DNA of 8,014 nucleotides from Acidimicrobiales bacterium (GTDB lineage: Bacteria; Actinomycetota; Acidimicrobiia; Acidimicrobiales; VFJN01). Positions 6,213-8,014 of this stretch are shown here, in pieces. How positions within the stretch are numbered: position 1 is the first letter of the stretch; each line of letters begins with the position of its first letter. A program made the position numbers and the translations under genes. The stretch is from assembly GCA_016936035.1 (NCBI GenBank), contig JAFGPU010000246.1, positions 1-8,014 on the forward strand, in the 5' to 3' direction. The notes beneath the pieces were generated by a model that ran no database searches, was not told where the DNA came from, and was given only the letters and a program-made list of their open reading frames with translations.

Positions 6213-7178
6213 ATGACGCTCGTCGGCTACCACGCCTCCCATGAGCAGCACCCGCCGAGCCGCCTGCTCGACCACGTCCGCGCGGCCACCCAGGCCGGTT
6301 TCACCGCCATCTCGTCCTCCGATCACCTGACGCCGTGGAGTCGCAGCCAGGGCGAGTCGGGCTTCGCGTGGTCGTGGTTGGGGGCCGCCATGCAGGTGTC
6401 GCCCCTGCCGTTCGGCGTGGTCAACGCGCCGGGTCAGCGTTACCACCCCGTCGTCGTCGCGCAGGCCATCGCCACGCTCGACGAGATGGCGCCGGGGCGG
6501 CTGTGGGTCGCCCTCGGCTCGGGCGAGGCGTCGAACGAGCACGTGACCGGCGACCCGTGGCCGCCCAAACCGATGCGGAACGCGCGGCTGGCCGAGTGCG
6601 TGGACGTGATCAGGTCGTTGCTGCGCGGGGAGGAGGTCTCGCTCGACGGACACGTGCGCGTCGACCGGGCCCGACTGTGGACCCTCCCCGAGACGCAACC
6701 AGCACTGGTCGGCGCGGCGCTGAGCGTCGAGACCGCCCGCTGGTGCGGAGGGTGGGCGGACGGCCTCATCACCGTGCACATGCCGCCGGACCAGCTGCGC
6801 CCGATCATCGAGGCCTTCCGCGAGGGCGGAGGCGACGGCAAGCCGGTGCGGGTGCAGGTCAAGGTGGCCTACGCGGCCACCGACGCCGAGGCCCTGGACG
6901 GCGCCTACCAGCAGTGGCGCACGAACGTGTTCGACTCGGTGCTGATGGCCGACCTCGAGACGGTCGAGCAGTTCGAGGCCGCCGCCGCCCACGTGCGCCC
7001 CGACGACGTGCGCGCCAGCGTGCTCGTCTCACCTGATCCCAGCCAGCACGCCGCCTGGCTGCACGAGACGCTCGACCTGGGCGTCGACGACCTGTTCCTG
7101 CACCACGTCCCCCGACCGCAGCAGAGCTTCATCGAGACGTTCGGCACCCAGGTGCTGCCGGAGGTGACCGACCGATGA
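6213..7178 (+). CDS. FGD-like LLM-class flavoprotein oxidoreductase (TIGR03885-type, probably FMN-dependent)
   Basis: The gene encodes 321 residues. Seen: a luciferase-like (beta/alpha)8 barrel running from GYHASHEQHPPSRLL to FIETFGTQVLP. SSDHLTPW (34-42) and LGSGEASNEHVTG (101-113) match the catalytic segments of F420-dependent glucose-6-phosphate dehydrogenase (Fgd1), so D37, H38, W42 and E105 correspond to its D39, H40, W44 and E109. Known: the subfamily I recognise, TIGR03885, was proposed to have reverted from F420 to a flavin cofactor. By-eye alignment with Fgd1 puts Pro191, Leu244 and Ala268 at its phosphate-binding K198, K259 and R283, so a phosphorylated substrate is unlikely. Inference: oxidises or reduces a sugar-like compound. 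The stop overlaps the next gene's start (ATGA), implying translational coupling. The ribosome binding site at the ATG is weak. The cofactor assignment is less sure than the fold. Confidence 0.9.
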   Translation: MTLVGYHASHEQHPPSRLLDHVRAATQAGFTAISSSDHLTPWSRSQGESGFAWSWLGAAMQVSPLPFGVVNAPGQRYHPVVVAQAIATLDEMAPGRLWVALGSGEASNEHVTGDPWPPKPMRNARLAECVDVIRSLLRGEEVSLDGHVRVDRARLWTLPETQPALVGAALSVETARWCGGWADGLITVHMPPDQLRPIIEAFREGGGDGKPVRVQVKVAYAATDAEALDGAYQQWRTNVFDSVLMADLETVEQFEAAAAHVRPDDVRASVLVSPDPSQHAAWLHETLDLGVDDLFLHHVPRPQQSFIETFGTQVLPEVTDR

Positions 7179-8014
7179 GCGTGCAGTTCACCAGCGACCA
7201 GTGGTGGAAGAACGGGGTGATGTACTGCCTCGACGTCGAGACCTTCCTGGACTGGAACGGCGACGGCGACGGCGACATGGAGGGACTGGTCGAGCGGATC
7301 GACTACCTGGCCGGCATCGGGGTGTCGACCCTCTGGCTGATGCCGTTCTACCCGTCGCCCGACCAGGACGACGGGTACGACGTCGCCGACTTCTACAACG
7401 TCGACCCCCGCCTCGGCACGCTCGGCCAGTTCGTCGAGGTCGTCCGCACGGCGCGGGACCGGGGCATGCGGGTGATCATCGACCTGGTCGTCAACCACAC
7501 GTCCGACCAGCACCCCTGGTTCCAGGCGGCCCGCTCCGACCCCGCGTCGCCCTACCGCGACTGGTACGTGTGGGCCGACGAGCCCCCCGAGGACACCGGC
7601 ATCACCCCGACGTTCCCCGGTGACCAGGGCGGGGTCTGGACCTACGACGAGGCCGCGGGCCAGCACTACCTGCACCGCTTCTGGGAGCACCAGCCCGACC
7701 TGAACATCGCCCACCCGCCCGTGCGCGAGGAGATCGCCCGCATCGTCGGGTTCTGGCTGCAGCTGGGGGTCAGCGGGTTCCGGGTCGACGCGGTGCCGTT
7801 CCTGATCGAGCTCGCGGGCATCGAGGGCGCCCCCACGGTCGATCCGCACCGCTACCTCAAGGACCTGCGCTCGTTCGTGCAGCGCCGGAAGGGCGAGGCG
7901 ATCCTGCTGGGCGAGGTCAACCTCCCACCCGACGAGCAGCGCACGTTCTTCGGCGACGAGGACGGCGACGAGCTCAACCTCGTGTTCAACTTCACCGTCA
8001 TGCAGCGCTTCTAC
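7175..8014 (+). CDS. Trehalose-synthase-like GH13 alpha-amylase-family enzyme, N-terminal part (cut by right edge)
   Basis: 280 residues are visible and the frame is open to the window end. Seen: the GH13 barrel begins WWKNGVMYCLDVETF, with the calcium-type loop DWNGDGDGDMEGL (26-38). LWLMPFYPSP and DDGYDV follow. Conserved region I is DLVVNHTSDQHPWF (103-116), and HRFWEHQPDLN (168-177) is shared with trehalose synthases. The nucleophile is D205 in GFRVDAVPF and the acid/base is E247 in LLGEVNL. Known: TreS interconverts maltose and trehalose through a retaining mechanism, and relatives hydrolyse or transfer alpha-glucosyl units. This sequence resembles TreS but has its own N-terminal wording (YCLDVETF), so it may be a separate subfamily with another alpha-glucoside substrate. 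The start overlaps the LLM stop by 4 nt, so the two should be made together. The transition-state Asp and C-terminal domains lie outside the window. Confidence 0.92.
   Translation, partial: MSVQFTSDQWWKNGVMYCLDVETFLDWNGDGDGDMEGLVERIDYLAGIGVSTLWLMPFYPSPDQDDGYDVADFYNVDPRLGTLGQFVEVVRTARDRGMRVIIDLVVNHTSDQHPWFQAARSDPASPYRDWYVWADEPPEDTGITPTFPGDQGGVWTYDEAAGQHYLHRFWEHQPDLNIAHPPVREEIARIVGFWLQLGVSGFRVDAVPFLIELAGIEGAPTVDPHRYLKDLRSFVQRRKGEAILLGEVNLPPDEQRTFFGDEDGDELNLVFNFTVMQRFY

Noticed and set aside
7259..7276. GGCGAC tandem triplication as a contingency repeat
   Set aside because: The unit is 6 nt, so changes would stay in frame, and it encodes the usual GH13 calcium-loop Gly-Asp pattern; coding constraint explains it.
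6905..7849. Minus-strand open frame (314 codons) opposite the LLM and GH13 genes
   Set aside because: Antisense to two genes with intact catalytic motifs; its translation shows no domain.

Overview
The window is very GC-rich, densely coded, and uses GTG and TTG as well as ATG starts. It carries families typical of high-GC Gram-positives: a LysM cell-wall protein, a large LAL-type LuxR regulator, a lipoprotein with a degenerate cell-wall-binding repeat, and an FGD-like LLM flavoprotein. This fits an actinobacterium. The lipoprotein family and overall style suggest class Acidimicrobiia, but that is inference. No tRNA, rRNA, CRISPR array, insertion sequence or phage gene was seen, and style is uniform, so this looks like chromosomal backbone.

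Left part (1-3241). A secreted LysM-domain protein runs off the left edge on the minus strand. It starts at a TTG with a strong ribosome binding site. Its upstream leader can form several hairpins, one of which would mask that site. Divergent from it, across about 300 bp, lies a 901-residue ATP-binding LAL-family LuxR transcription regulator.

Middle (3242-5210). The regulator converges on a minus-strand gene for a 605-residue lipoprotein. The lipoprotein has a derived cell-wall-binding-repeat region and a C-terminal domain that looks like a TIM barrel of unknown activity. A 110-bp divergent spacer separates it from the next gene.

Right part (5211-8014), all plus strand. First come two small membrane proteins, a DUF421/YetF-type protein and a GlsB/YeaQ-type stress protein. 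Then come two translationally coupled genes sharing an ATGA: an FGD-like LLM flavoprotein (TIGR03885-type, probably FMN-dependent) and a trehalose-synthase-like GH13 enzyme cut by the right edge.

The pairing of the last two genes is the most interesting biology here. The flavoprotein keeps the Fgd1-type catalytic residues, but by eye it lacks the three phosphate-binding basic residues. That fits a non-phosphorylated sugar made or consumed by the GH13 partner. The general theme (cell wall, membrane stress, alpha-glucan or trehalose-type sugars) is compatible with envelope and osmotic stress, but no shared regulon can be shown from sequence alone.
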